Of a stretch of DNA of 64,000 nucleotides, positions 19,498-30,035 are shown one piece after another. Origin of the DNA: Labia minor (taxonomy: Eukaryota > Arthropoda > Insecta > Dermaptera > Spongiphoridae); assembly GCA_963082975.1 (NCBI GenBank), contig OY720345.1, positions 16,270,491-16,334,490 on the forward strand, given 5' to 3'. The notes under the pieces are model-generated. The model worked only from the letters and a program-made list of their open reading frames with translations, searched no databases and was not told the DNA's origin. The position numbers and the translations under genes are program-made. Position 1 is the stretch's first letter, and every line of letters starts with the position of its first letter.

Positions 19498-21921
19498 CTA
19501 GCTGCTCAGAGCGCCTTCGGCGCTCTTCACACCTAGACGGGGGCTCCGCCCCATGTACCCCCGAGTGGTACATAGTATTTGGTTGAAAGTAGTAAAAGAT
19601 TTTCATCCATTTTGTTTCAATCCTTATATTACATAAAACATTCATTTCTTTTTGTGTTCTTATTCAAAATCTATTTTAATTTAATCAGTAAATTAATTAT
19701 ATATATTATTATTATTGTATATATTATATCTATCTATCTATGTGGCTCAAAGATACTCGAAAGTTCTTGGCCGCAACAACCACATTTCTCCAAGTGTCCC
19801 TATTCTGAGCCCTTGTCCCATCTCTCTTACGTCTCTTCCTACGCGTCATTGGTTTTCCAAGCGGACGTTTTCCAATCGGTCTCCCCACCAATATCTTTTT
19901 CCTCTCCCATTCTAGCCACGTGCCCTGCCTTTCGCAGCTTTTTCTCTTTTATAACCCTAACTATTTCTGAAGATGCAGAGAGACCATGAAATTTCTTGTT
20001 ATGCTGTCTCCCCCATTGCCCGGTGACCTCATCTTTCTTTGGCCAATAAATGCAGGGAAGAATCCTATTCTCAAATACTCTGAATCTACTCTCATCTCCC
20101 AGGGTCATAGACCATGCCTCCCACCCATATAATGCAACAGGCAAAATAATTTTTTTATATATTCCCTTTGATAATAATTTTGAAGAGATAAGCCTCTTTA
20201 TTGCAGATAACAGGCGTTTCCCGATTGCAACCCCGATTTAAATTCTTCTTAAATATTATTATCCTTCGTGATTTCATTCAATTTTTCTACATATTCAAAT
20301 TCTACATTTTGTATCTTAAGATTTTGTATGTTAATACTCTTCCTCTTTGTTACTAAATATTTTTTCTTATCACTATTAATTTCAAACCTCCATTAATTAT
20401 TCCCTCGCTATCTGCAATTGCAATTTCCTAATCTCCTATTATATTTAAGTCGTCTGGGTAACCTAATACTTTACAATTGATTTCCGTATCTTATTCTTTC
20501 TTTACTACCTTCAAGACAAATTTGAAGATCAAAATTTGAAAAAGTTTATGCTGATCTATATTGAGTCATGTGTATGTTTTACTAAAGTCTACAAATAATT
20601 AGTGAACAGAAATATTGAATTCGCAGTTTTTTTCCTAATATCTGTCATAATGAAAATATCTTAATTAATGTTGATCGATTTGGCCTGAACCCGCAATGAT
20701 ATCTCCTAATATTTCCTCCGCCTATGGTTCTTAAGTATTTTCTATCTTATAATAGTGAAATAGAGTATAATATTTCTTGATCATTACATTTTGATATTTT
20801 ATTTTCATTGCTAGATTATTATTGAATATTTTTAATTATAATGAAACTTGAGAAAATGCAAAAATAGAGACTTGAGACAATTTATAAAAATTAACGGCAT
20901 AAAACTATAGATAAATTACCAATATTTACATTCATAAATAGTATTAATTTAAATTAATTGATTTATTTGTTTTTTTATTAATTTTTTTAGATCATAGTTA
21001 TTTTCCTCCCTTAAAAGAAACTTATCTAATTCTGTGGTGCTAGGGGATTTGAAAATTATTAGTCGCAATATGAAGATTTCGCTTACAGTTTCTGTCATGT
21101 CCGACCTCCGTCCAACAGTTATTTCCCTCAAGTTTCTTGATTCTCTTAATCATGTGATCTATATATTTAATTTTTTTTGATTCATTGTAATAAAATTTAA
21201 ACAAATAAAATTTTTCACTTTGTTAATTTATATAAATTTCAATTTACACTGATTGTGAGTGATACGCTTTGCCAATACTCTGAATAATTTGTGTATAGAA
21301 ATATTGAATGTTCTTAGCGAGAGATTTTTTAACCTTTCACTCTTTCAAATAGAAAAGAAGAAATATTCAAATATATAGAAATAATAAATAAAAATTAAGT
21401 TAAATATGATCTAAATATTTTATTAAATTAATTAAAATGGAAACTTTTAGAATAAATGATTTAATTGAATTGATATTTAAATATTAGAATTTAAAATAAA
21501 AAGTGAAATATTATAATAATTCTTCGATTGGGAATCGCTATGATAATTCATTATTTAAAATGATTCCGCTTAAGCCAGTGGGCCACGCCAGGCTCTTGAA
21601 TGAACAACACGGAGAATTATATAAACTTTAAAAAATTAATTTCTGCGGTTATTGTTTAGATATAGATAAAATTTATAGCCTATGTTACTCTAGGGGTATA
21701 TAAGAATATTGTGATGTAATTTCATAGAAATCGGTTCAGCCAATTCTGAGTCTATAAAATAGTAATTTTCCGGACAGACAGACAGACCGACAGACAGACA
21801 GACAGACATGAAAAATTCTAAAGTCACTTTTGGATTCAAGAGGTCATGAAACGCGAAGATATGCAAAAATTTTTAAATTCTGAGGAATGTGCAGACAAAA
21901 ACCTTTTTTTATATATATAGA
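19498..21921 (-). mobile_element. Non-autonomous Helitron, copy A, with captured LINE fragment
   Basis: Read on the minus strand it starts TCTATATATATAAAA and ends with the hairpin AGAGCGCCgaaGGCGCTCT, six bases, then CTAG, followed by T: the 5'-TC, 3'-hairpin and CTRR signature of Helitrons. The insertion lies between A and T without target duplication, and the uninterrupted host sequence (TATATCCAAATAAATAATTT) is still present in the left arm near 19207-19226 and inverted in the right arm near 22460. Near the CTAG end it has two more GC-rich inverted repeats (GGGGCtccGCCCC). Near the TC end it has a (GACA)n run at 21776-21806. It encodes no Rep or helicase. Copy B is 30036-33302. Confidence 0.8.
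19740..20540 (-). pseudogene. LINE reverse-transcriptase fragment captured in Helitron A
   Basis: The minus strand runs from the catalytic region (LGYPDDLNIIGD, where the usual YADD reads YPDD, about 20440-20475) through a YLVTKRKSINI stretch to the polymerase tail ALYGWEAWSMTLGD and FRVFENRILPCIYWPKKDEV. It has several stops and a lost C-terminal part. The style is RTE-like. The same fragment occurs in copy B and, in part, at 63480-63860, so it moves with the Helitron rather than as a LINE. Confidence 0.7.
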
Positions 21922-22260
21922 TAAATAATTTTTAAATTAACAGAAAACTCCACCATCTTTTATGTAATTTACATAAATAAAATAAACGAATTATGTTGTT
22001 GTTAATATATAATATGTATGGATTAAAAATTTTCTTCAATGTCAATATTTGAAACGAGAGAAACACATACGAATTGTTCTTAGCGAGAAGGAAATTTATA
22101 AATAAATAAATAATCATTTCTATTTCCATAAAGATACTATTTATAAAGATCACAAGAAATCCATAAATCATTGATTAACTAAGAATAATTAATCCAACGC
22201 ATTTTTAATCATCTAAGTTTATCAAACAACTGATTTACGTACATTTGGGTTAATTGATAA
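21922..22260. other. Spacer at the centre of the inverted duplication
   Basis: 21922-22008 continues the host sequence interrupted by Helitron A. The rest is AT-rich spacer without a recognisable gene. Confidence 0.5.
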
Positions 22261-22689
22261 ATGAAAAAAATGTGGGATGTCTCCGCTCTGCTATCATGCA
22301 AATTCCAATTGGATAAATTAACACATATATTATATTAAAATTAAATTATAAATTAAAATTAATAAATAGTATTTATATTAACAACAACATAATTCGTTTA
22401 TTTTATTTATGTAAATTACATAAAAGATGGTGGAGTTTTCTGTTAATTTAAAAATTATTTATTTGGATATAAAACTAACATTTTTTCAAAAAGCATATTT
22501 GATTTCTGTAATGCTAATTTTATATCTCAATAAATAATTTTTAAATTCCCAATATTCATTCAAAAAAAAATTTAAAAATACCTCCCTACTATCGTCGGTC
22601 GGTAAAAACGCTCACACATGCCCGCCCAGCGTGCTTTTGCATGCTTTTAATACTTCACAAAAATATCATTGAGTGGACGCGGGGCGCCT

Positions 22690-23054
22690 CTGTCAGCCTC
22701 TGTTAAGGATGTTCTGTGATTCAAATGTCCAGGTCACGTTGTTATTTTGATTATAAATATAAATCGAAATTTCATACATTTATATTACTTATTACCTAGT
22801 ATATATTTTATAATTGATAAAAAATGGATCTTTATTCTCAAGAAGAAAGAAAATATCCAATATATATAGGTAATTTTTATTTCTATCTTATTTAATCTAA
22901 CCTAACGTTAATTGTCACTAAAATTATTTTGTTTTATATTATTTATAATGATAATATACCTTAAATTGAATTATACAATAATATATATAAAAATATAATG
23001 AATTAAAATAACGAAAAGAATTCTTTTTTAGGTCCTCTATATTCTTGTAAATAG
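22690..23054 (+). repeat. Extra promoter/first-exon unit, right arm
   Basis: The unit holds a copy of the leader, exon 1 (22824-22869, MDLYSQEERKYPIYI), donor GTAATT at 22870, a 162-bp intron and an acceptor at 23030-23031. Then come 23 bases of exon 2 ending in TAG (23052-23054). If spliced within the unit it encodes only 22 residues ending GPLYSCK. If the donor is joined to the downstream acceptor at 23352-23353 it gives a full zinc-finger protein with Arg at position 9. Confidence 0.75.
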
Positions 23055-23204
23055 CATTGAGTGGGCGCCTCTGTCAGCCTCTGTTAAGGATGTTCTGTGA
23101 TTCAAATGTCCAGGTCACGTTGTTATTTTGATTGTAAATATAAATCGAAATTTCATACATTTATATTACTTATTACCTAGTATATATTTTATAATTGATA
23201 AAAA

Positions 23205-24882
23205 ATGGATCTTTATTCACAAGAAGAAAGCAAATATCCAATATATATAGGTAATTTTTATTTCTATCTTATTTAATCTAACCTAACGTTAATTGTCACT
23301 AAAATTATTTTGTTATATTATTTATAATGATAATATACCGAATTCTTTTTTAGGTCCTCTATATTCTTGTATATATTGTCGAACCAGTTTTATAAGTGAG
23401 GGATTTTTATCGAAACATCTAAAAAAATGTTTTCATAAAAAAATATTTTCAATTTGCAAACATGATTTAAAACTCAAAAAGGATACAGGGAAATATTTAA
23501 ACGAAAAAATTAAAGAAGAAACTCATTCAGTCCATAATGAAGACAGGTGTTTTAAATGTGATTATTGTGAAAAGAAATTTAATCGGAAAGCTAATATGAA
23601 TAGGCATTTATTAATTCATTCAGGAGAAAAACCTTTTGAATGTAATTATTGTGAAAAGAAATTTATTCAGAAATCATATTTACAAGAACATTTATTAATT
23701 CATATAGGAAAAAAAACTTTTGAATGTAATTATTGTGAAAAGAAATTTATTAAAAAATCACAGTTAGATAATCATTTAATAATTCATACGGGAGAAAATC
23801 CTTTTGAATGTAATTATTGTGAAAAGAAATTTAATCGGAAATCTAATATGAATAGACATTTATTAATTCATTCAGGAGAAAAACCTTTTGAATGTAATTA
23901 CTGTGAAAAGAAATTTAATGTTAAATCAACTTTAAAAGAACATTTATTAATTCATTCAGGAGAAAAACGTTTTGAATGTAATTATTGTAAAAAGAAATTT
24001 TATCAGGAATCTGTTTTACATAGACATTTATTAATTCATACAGGTGAAAAGTCTTTTGAATGTAATTATTGTAAAAAGATATTTACTGGAAAATCTTGTT
24101 TAAGGTCACATTTACTAATGCATACAGGTGAAAAGCCTTTTGAATGTAATTATTGTAAAAAGAAATTTAATAGGAAATCAATTTTAAATTCTCATTTACT
24201 AATTCATACAGATGAAAAGCCTTTTGAATGTAATTATTGTAAAAAGAAATTTAATCGGAAAACACATTTAAATAGACATTTATTAATTCATTCAGGAGAA
24301 AAACCTTTTGAATGTAATTACTGTGAAAAGAAATTTAAAGGAAAATCATATTTAAAAGCACATTTTTTAATTCATTCTGGAGAAAAACCTTTTGAATGTA
24401 ATTATTGTAAAAAGAAATTTAATCAGAAATCATATTTAAATAAACATTTAATAATTCATACAGGTGAAAAGCCTTTTGAATGTAATTACTGTGAAAAGAA
24501 ATTTAATAGGAAATCAATTTTAAATTCTCATTTACTAATTCATAAAGATAAAACGACTTTTGAATGTAATTATTGTAAAAAGAAATTTAATCACAAATCT
24601 GTTTTAGATAGACATTTATTAATTCATATAGAAAAAAAAACTTTTCAATGTAATTATTGTGAAAAGAAATTTTTTCAAAAATCCCATTTAGATAATCATT
24701 TATTAACTCATACAGGTGAAAAGCCTTTTGAATGTAATTATTGCGATAAGAAATTTACTCGAAAATTAAATTTGAACAAACATTTATTAATTCATGCAAA
24801 ACCTTTTGAATGTAATTATTGTGAAAAGAAATTTATTCTGAAATCAACTTTACAAACACATTTATTAATACATAATGTTTGA
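23205..24882 (+). CDS. C2H2 zinc-finger protein, intact copy, two exons, 16 fingers
   Basis: Exon 1 is 23205-23250 (MDLYSQEESKYPIYI), the intron 23251-23353 (103 bp, GTAATT...TTTTTTAG), and exon 2 23354-24882; the product is 524 aa. The split glycine codon joins in frame. After an N-terminal region with one atypical finger (CIYCRTSF, HLKKCFH) and a Lys-rich linker come 16 tandem C2H2 fingers, nearly all CNYCxKKF...HLLIH with TGEKP-like linkers, ending LLIHNV. All Cys and His ligands are present except that the last linkers are shortened (HAKP). It is probably a nuclear DNA-binding protein; no KRAB, BTB or ZAD domain is visible. The repetitive array, almost uniform between fingers, is prone to unequal exchange, as the left copy shows. 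A start within the intron would give 529 aa but is not needed. Confidence 0.85.
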
Positions 24883-24914
24883 AAAATAGCCTTAAAAAAA
24901 AAACAAGATTTTCT

Positions 24915-25455
24915 TTAAATATCTTATCTTCTTATACGAGTAAAAATTGTATATATGTACCATGGGTCCTCAAAAACCGCTTTAACGATTTTTTTGAAAT
25001 TCACACTAGAGATAGTATTTATAAAGAAAAATTGAGTTTTATTGATCAGATCTCTGGAAAAATGCATCTTTATTATTTTTTTTTTTTAAATTTAAATGTA
25101 TATATGTGACGACACAACCACCGCCTGTGATATTTATATATCTATTCTTAAAATAAAATTAAAAATATTTATATTATATTCATATGATTTTTTTTTTATT
25201 TCATTAATATACATTTAAATTATTTGAAATTGTTTCACACAACGTTTAAAAGAAGAAAAGATTTATCTTTATATTCCATTCGATATATAGTAGGAGAATT
25301 AAATGACGTTATCAATTTATTATACAACGAATCCGTAGATATATATTATAAAATATTATATACTAAATATTCAATTAGTATATATTAGATAAAACATTTA
25401 TTTGTTTTTGGGTTCTTATTTTTAATATATTATAATTTAATCAGTAAATTAATTA
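24915..25455. repeat. Interspersed repeat family C, left part
   Basis: This matches 53770-54440 closely: CTTATCTTCTTATACGAG, then ACAACCACCGCCTGTGA, then GATATATAGTAGGAGAATTA. It continues at 26680-26830 after the Tigger insertion. The end of this part also resembles the Helitron 3' region (AATTTAATCAGTAAATTAAT). It is non-coding. Confidence 0.75.
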
Positions 25456-25457
25456 TA

Positions 25458-26677
25458 CACCCAAGCCTCGCTATAACGGCCCTCTTTAATTAAGGTACGT
25501 TTTCGATATACGGCCTAAAATGTTTTGCTATAACGGCTTTTTTTTCATTCCTCCAAGCTATTTTTGAGGATTGGTTCAAAAATCACTTTTGTACAGAAGT
25601 CAAAAAATATTTACGAGACAATAACTTAAGCAACAAGGCTTTGCTAATTTTAGATAATGCACCAGGGCATCCTACTAATTTATCCGAACTATCAGAAGAT
25701 GTGATGATTGAGTACCTTCCGAAAAATACAACAGCTCTGATCCAACCAATGGATCAGGGTGCAATAGCCACGTTTAAAGCATATTACCTACGCCGAACAT
25801 TCCAACAACTAATATATAAGTGAAACCGATGGTACATCATCAATTAAAACGTTTTGGAAAAACTATAATATCAAGGATGCTGTTGAGAACATTAGTGAAT
25901 CCTGGAAGGAATTAAAATCGACAATGAACCATGTTTGGAAAAAAATATGTCCAGAATGTATAAAAACTACCGATGCAGAAGTTAATTTCCTTCCTGAAGT
26001 TAGACAAAACATTTTGGATTTAGCACATGATCTCGGTTTTGTAGATTTAAACGAATCTGATGTGCTGGATCTACTTGCAGCTGATAGGGAACCCCTTTCA
26101 TATGAGGAACTCATTCAGTTGCAAGCAGAACCGGCAATTGATGAAGATACAGAGCCTGTTGTATCCAAACAGCTAACATCAAAAATCATGTCGAGCGCTT
26201 TTTCTTATTTTGAACAAGGAATAAACATCCTCCTTGAAAACGATCCTGAGGTCGAACGTAGCGCTAATGTGTCTCGAGGAATTAACTCAGCCATTAGCTG
26301 TTATAAATCACTAAAGAAAGAAATAGACAAGAAGGCAAGACAAACAACTTTAGACAATTTTTTCAGCGCAAAATGATGGTGACAGTGATCTGTAGGTTTT
26401 TGTTGTTTCATTTTTATTTAAAAATTATGTAATGTTTTTGGAGTTTTTTATTTTATGTACAATTTATGTTCTTGTTAAATATGTTTATAATTTAAACAAA
26501 ATAAAAAAATAAAATGCATTTTGAATGATAAACCATATTATATATTTATCAAATTTGGAACCGATCCCATTGAATTTGTATGAATACGTATTAGAATAAT
26601 TGATTCGTTATACGGCTTTTTCGCTTTACGGCCAAGTTTCGCGGAACGTATCTAGGCCGTAAAGCGAGGTTTGGGTG
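25458..26677 (+). mobile_element. Tigger/pogo-like transposon, internally deleted (about 1.2 kb)
   Basis: The ends are inverted repeats (CACCCAAGCCTCGCTATAAC at the left; complement of CACCCAAACCTCGCTTTACG at the right), flanked by TA at 25456-25457 and 26678-26679. The flanks join to give the repeat family C sequence seen intact at 63440-63470 and 54370-54395, proving the TA target duplication. The element holds only the 3' part of a DDE_1 transposase, so it is a deletion derivative. Confidence 0.85.
25562..26376 (+). pseudogene. Tigger-like transposase, 3' part, frameshifted
   Basis: The first frame (to TGA near 25822) has LLILDNAPGHP, EYLPKNTTALIQPMDQGAIA and TFKAYYLRR, the core of the DDE_1 (Tigger/jerky) catalytic domain, including the second Asp (DNAPGH) and the QPxDQG block. 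A frame change at about 25815-25850 leads into the C-terminal 150-codon frame 25924-26376 (CPECIKTTDAEV, then DLNESDVLDLL and YKSLKKEIDKK). The N-terminal DNA-binding CENP-B-like domain is deleted. It cannot make an active transposase. Confidence 0.8.
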
Positions 26678-27161
26678 TATATTATTATTGTAAATGTTAT
26701 ATCTATCTATCTCTGTGTGTCCCTTCATATATTGTGATTCCAGCCATCTTACTTTCTTGAAAATGAAAATCCAATTATGAGATAAAAATTAAAATTATTT
26801 ATTCATATAATCTTGAAAATGTGTTCAGTGTTTATTTAAAAAGGCCAATATTATATTAAAAAAATTATAAACATAATAAAAAATATACATATTCTTTGAA
26901 TGAGATGAATGTAGATATCAAATTTTAAATAAGTTGACATAAATAATTAATAATTAATAAATAATTCCAATTTATATCATCTGAGAATTAGATAAATAAT
27001 ATAGAGAGCAAAAAATATTTAAAAATAGATATTTATTTAAATGAAATAAAATTATTTAATTTACAGAATCAAAATGTCTACAATAATATCTAAACATTTT
27101 TTCTTTATAATTTTACATTATAATAATACTAATAACAGTAGTTATAATATATGGGGAATTT
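26678..27161. other. Repeat family C, right part, then AT-rich sequence
   Basis: 26680-26830 completes the family C copy (TATTATTATTGTAAATGTTA, then CATCTTACTT and GAAAATGAAAATCCAATTAT). 26830-27161 is AT-rich with nothing recognisable. Confidence 0.55.
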
Positions 27162-27620
27162 TCAACATTGACCGCCGATTTGACCATGTTCCAAGCTCAG
27201 GGCCAGACACTCAAGTGCTGCGGAAGAAAGGCTACACTTCATGATATCTGCTAATTTTCTTTTGAAATATTCAAGAGGTTTAACTTTGTGTGTTGGATGT
27301 TTTGTTTCAATATGTCTACGAAGAAGTGATGGTTTTAAAACTGCGGTTGGTAAGAACTTCATTACATATAACACCAAGGGGTTTATGTTCCGAATCATCC
27401 CCATTAAAATGAAAACCCAATTTTAGATAGTCCCTGTCATATTTAACCTTTTTCCCTTTTCTATCATCATTTTGTTTGTTTTTCGTCTGGTAAAACGGTA
27501 CGTTACTACAGCATTCAACACTATCATCTCGATTATCATATCTTTCTAAACGGCCCGTTTTTAACAATTGATCCATAATAAAAATAATTAAATTAATATT
27601 TATTAAATGATTTACACGAG
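27162..27620 (-). pseudogene. BED zinc-finger (ZBED/hAT transposase-like) fragment
   Basis: Two overlapping minus-strand frames together give the start of a ZBED5/SCAND3-like hAT transposase-derived protein. The first reads KVKYDRDYLKLGFHFNG then GVICNEVLTN (the Cys pair position); the second reads LKPSLLRRHIETKHPTHKVK and LEYFKRKLADI (the His pair). A BED finger binds DNA. A frameshift near 27340-27370 separates the two halves, the first Cys of the usual CxxC appears replaced (GVIC), and the protein stops soon after 27162. It is a truncated, inactive copy. Confidence 0.7.
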
Positions 27621-27926
27621 AACTTGCAGTCACAGTAACACTATCACATAAGCTTTACAAGTGCTAAGTCTATGTATGAACGTCGGTTAATACAACACTA
27701 CTCTCCCAGTTCCCAGTTGAGAACAAGTTTCTAATTCTAAAATCTTTAGTAAACTGCTTAATTTGATATTTATTGTATTGTAAAAACAAAAAATATTACA
27801 AAGAAAGGAAAAATGATTTTAAAAATAAAGCAGAAAATGATACTAATCACATTGATACAATGTTTTAAATATAAATAAATGTTTGTAAAAAAAAGAATAG
27901 TATTTTTTTACTTGAATAAGAGGAAT
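27621..27926. other. AT-rich, nothing identified
   Basis: The stretch is AT-rich between the BED remnant and the hAT end. The last eight bases (AGAGGAAT) form the left target duplication of the hAT element. Confidence 0.4.
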
Positions 27927-28677
27927 CAGTGGCGCAACCAGGATTTGATCATGGGGGGGGGGGGGTTTGACTAGCCGCTCCACCTTCCTATGGCGCCCCC
28001 CCCCCCCCGGCTCTCTCAAAGACAAATTTTCATTAAGATTTTTTTTTATATTAATATTTAAAAAAGTTTTGTAAATGAAACACTGATTTTACAAAATCTG
28101 GCAAAAAAATTTAATTTTGTATTTTATTTACTCGTACCTATTCAGTTTTAGAAAGAAAATATTTTTTTCCAGCTATAAGTAAATCATTTTAGCTTTCCTC
28201 GTGAAATAAGGATAGCTTATACGAAGATCGGAAAATTTTGAAAATTCTTCGAGATTTCCACTTTTCAGATGGTTCTGAATCCAAAACTGCAAAAAAAAAT
28301 TTTTGAACCGGCTCGTTACCGAGATAAGGTCTAAACAAAATGAGATATTGTCTTGAAATTTGATATTTAGATGTTTTTTTTTGGGAATGATGGGCGGGGA
28401 TTGGATTGTTTTTGGACAAGATCGGACCATAAGTAAGGGTAGTTTAAAGAGGTGTCAAAGCACATTTTATTGATTTTCTCAATAAATACCGATTTTTATG
28501 AGAATTATCATACTATCATATTAAATTTATAGGGAATCGAATTTACTAAAAGTTTCATTATATTCATTTTTACCTAAACTTAATAATAAAGGAGTTATTT
28601 ATAAAAAACTACTTTAAGATTTCGAAAGCTTTTCGTCACTTTTCGTCCGCCCGGGGTAGTGGCAGGATATTTTGAAA

Positions 28678-29822
28678 GAAATCATGTAAAAATCCCTAAA
28701 TGCAAATATCCCTAAAAGAATAAATCCCTAAATAAAAAATTTCTCTATTTTTTTTTTACTTATTTAATTAAATGAATAACCGAAGAGACTTGGTGTCATC
28801 ACATCTATTCCATCTGGTTTTTTAGCGTCCCACCATTTTTCATGGTTTGCCTTCATTATGGTCAGAAGCTCATCATGCGAGTCGCTGAATCGTTCCTTGG
28901 TGGATCAGGCTTCTTACCACTAACATCACGACATATTTCCAAAGAGATAAGGTTATGTTCAATATGGATTTGCTTGATCAGGTCCCATACTGATGTATTG
29001 TAACCTCCTAAGCGTGAACGAAGAGCATTGTTGTAACCTTCCAATGCATTGTTTGTTCGAGGCAAACCCATCAAAGTGGCACGTAGATGTTCCAATGTTC
29101 CAATGTCGAATTCGGGGTCATAAAAGCCAGCCAAAAATTGTTCACCTAGCCAAGTGCGCTCGAAGTAAGAAAAAAGATCACAAAGTTTTGCCCTGTTGGT
29201 CGTCCAGCTAATGCTTGGTAGGCTACAATGACTTTTGATGGTGGTACCAAAACCAAAGCTGCAAGAGTTCGTAAATGAGTGGAGTTGTCATGATTATCTA
29301 TATCATTATAGAGCTTCAAAACTTCTGGCATTGATTTGATGTTTCTATAAATGCATTGAGCAAAATGAAAAAGACAACCTCTGATCATAGTAAATTTCAC
29401 AAATTGCGTTATATATTCCCTGGTGAAATATACCGTGCAAATGGTGTAATTTGTATTTGGAATCATTAAGCTATTAAAACGTATGCTAATAAACGGAATT
29501 TGAGTAAGTTCCCTTTATTTTACATACGAATTTGACACCCCTACTTTTTTGGTGTGGGCCCTATGTATGTATTTTTTTAACCTATTTTTCCCTACTTTCA
29601 GTCCAGGGAGGTCTTGTCTCAGGCAACTGGGTGTCATGCTCACCTTGTGATTTAATTTTCTGAGTCACAATTGAAATTAATACAAAAATGAAAAAAATTG
29701 TTTTTAGTGATTTTTTCTTTTAGGGATTTTTTCAGTCAGCGATATTTTTATTTAAGGATTTTCGGTTTTAGGGATTTTTGACTTTTATAGATTTTTTCCT
29801 TTAGGGATTTTTACCGGTTTCC
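28678..29822 (-). mobile_element. Mutator-like element (MULE), deletion derivative
   Basis: It is flanked by a perfect 9-bp duplication, ATTTTGAAA (28669-28677 and 29823-29831), the MULE signature. The termini (GAAATCATGTAAAAATCCC; complement of the right end GGAAACCGGTAAAAATCCC) are inverted. Just inside, each end carries several spaced copies of TAAAAATCCCTAAA-like repeats, such as the set at 29700-29815. It holds fragments of a transposase on the minus strand. At 1145 bp it is much shorter than an autonomous MULE. Confidence 0.85.
28862..29466 (-). pseudogene. MULE transposase fragment, frameshifted
   Basis: The upstream frame (29146-29466) has IRGCLFHFAQCIYRNIKSM, a typical MULE transposase block after the second catalytic region, and a later LAALVLVPP stretch. 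The downstream frame (28862-29134) has LPRTNNALEGYNNALRSRLG, the 'T-N-N-x-x-E-x-x-N' block with the last catalytic Glu. They are in different frames, separated near 29135-29150, and both termini of the enzyme are absent. It is inactive. Confidence 0.75.
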
Positions 29823-30035
29823 ATTTTGAAAAAATTAGTCTTCGCTTCATAATTTTTATGAAATTAGCAAATGTATTATTAATAAAAATTATTTAGAATT
29901 TGAGTAATATTTTTATTTATTTTATATTTAAATAATAGTCAAATTGGAAAATTTCACAATCATCTAGTAATCTTATATTAAGTCTTTTGTTTTTTATGAT
30001 TTAGGAGAAATAATAAAATAATTTTTTATTTCTTA

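Larger units (their letters stand above)
22261..24906 (+). repeat. Right arm of the zinc-finger inverted duplication
   Basis: This is the reverse complement of 15807-19428, starting at AAATGAAAAAAATGTGGGAT and ending shortly after the zinc-finger stop codon. It has one extra promoter/first-exon unit rather than two, and a single uninterrupted finger array. Confidence 0.9.

Noticed and set aside
23293..23353. Upstream ATG (MSLKLFCYII...) as the start of the zinc-finger proteins
   Set aside because: It lies in a 103-bp GT-AG intron; a proper first exon with an in-frame split glycine codon is present just upstream in both arms.
27843..28025. Pro/Gly-rich minus-strand frame at the hAT end
   Set aside because: It is a translation of the G and C homopolymers inside the terminal repeat of the hAT element.
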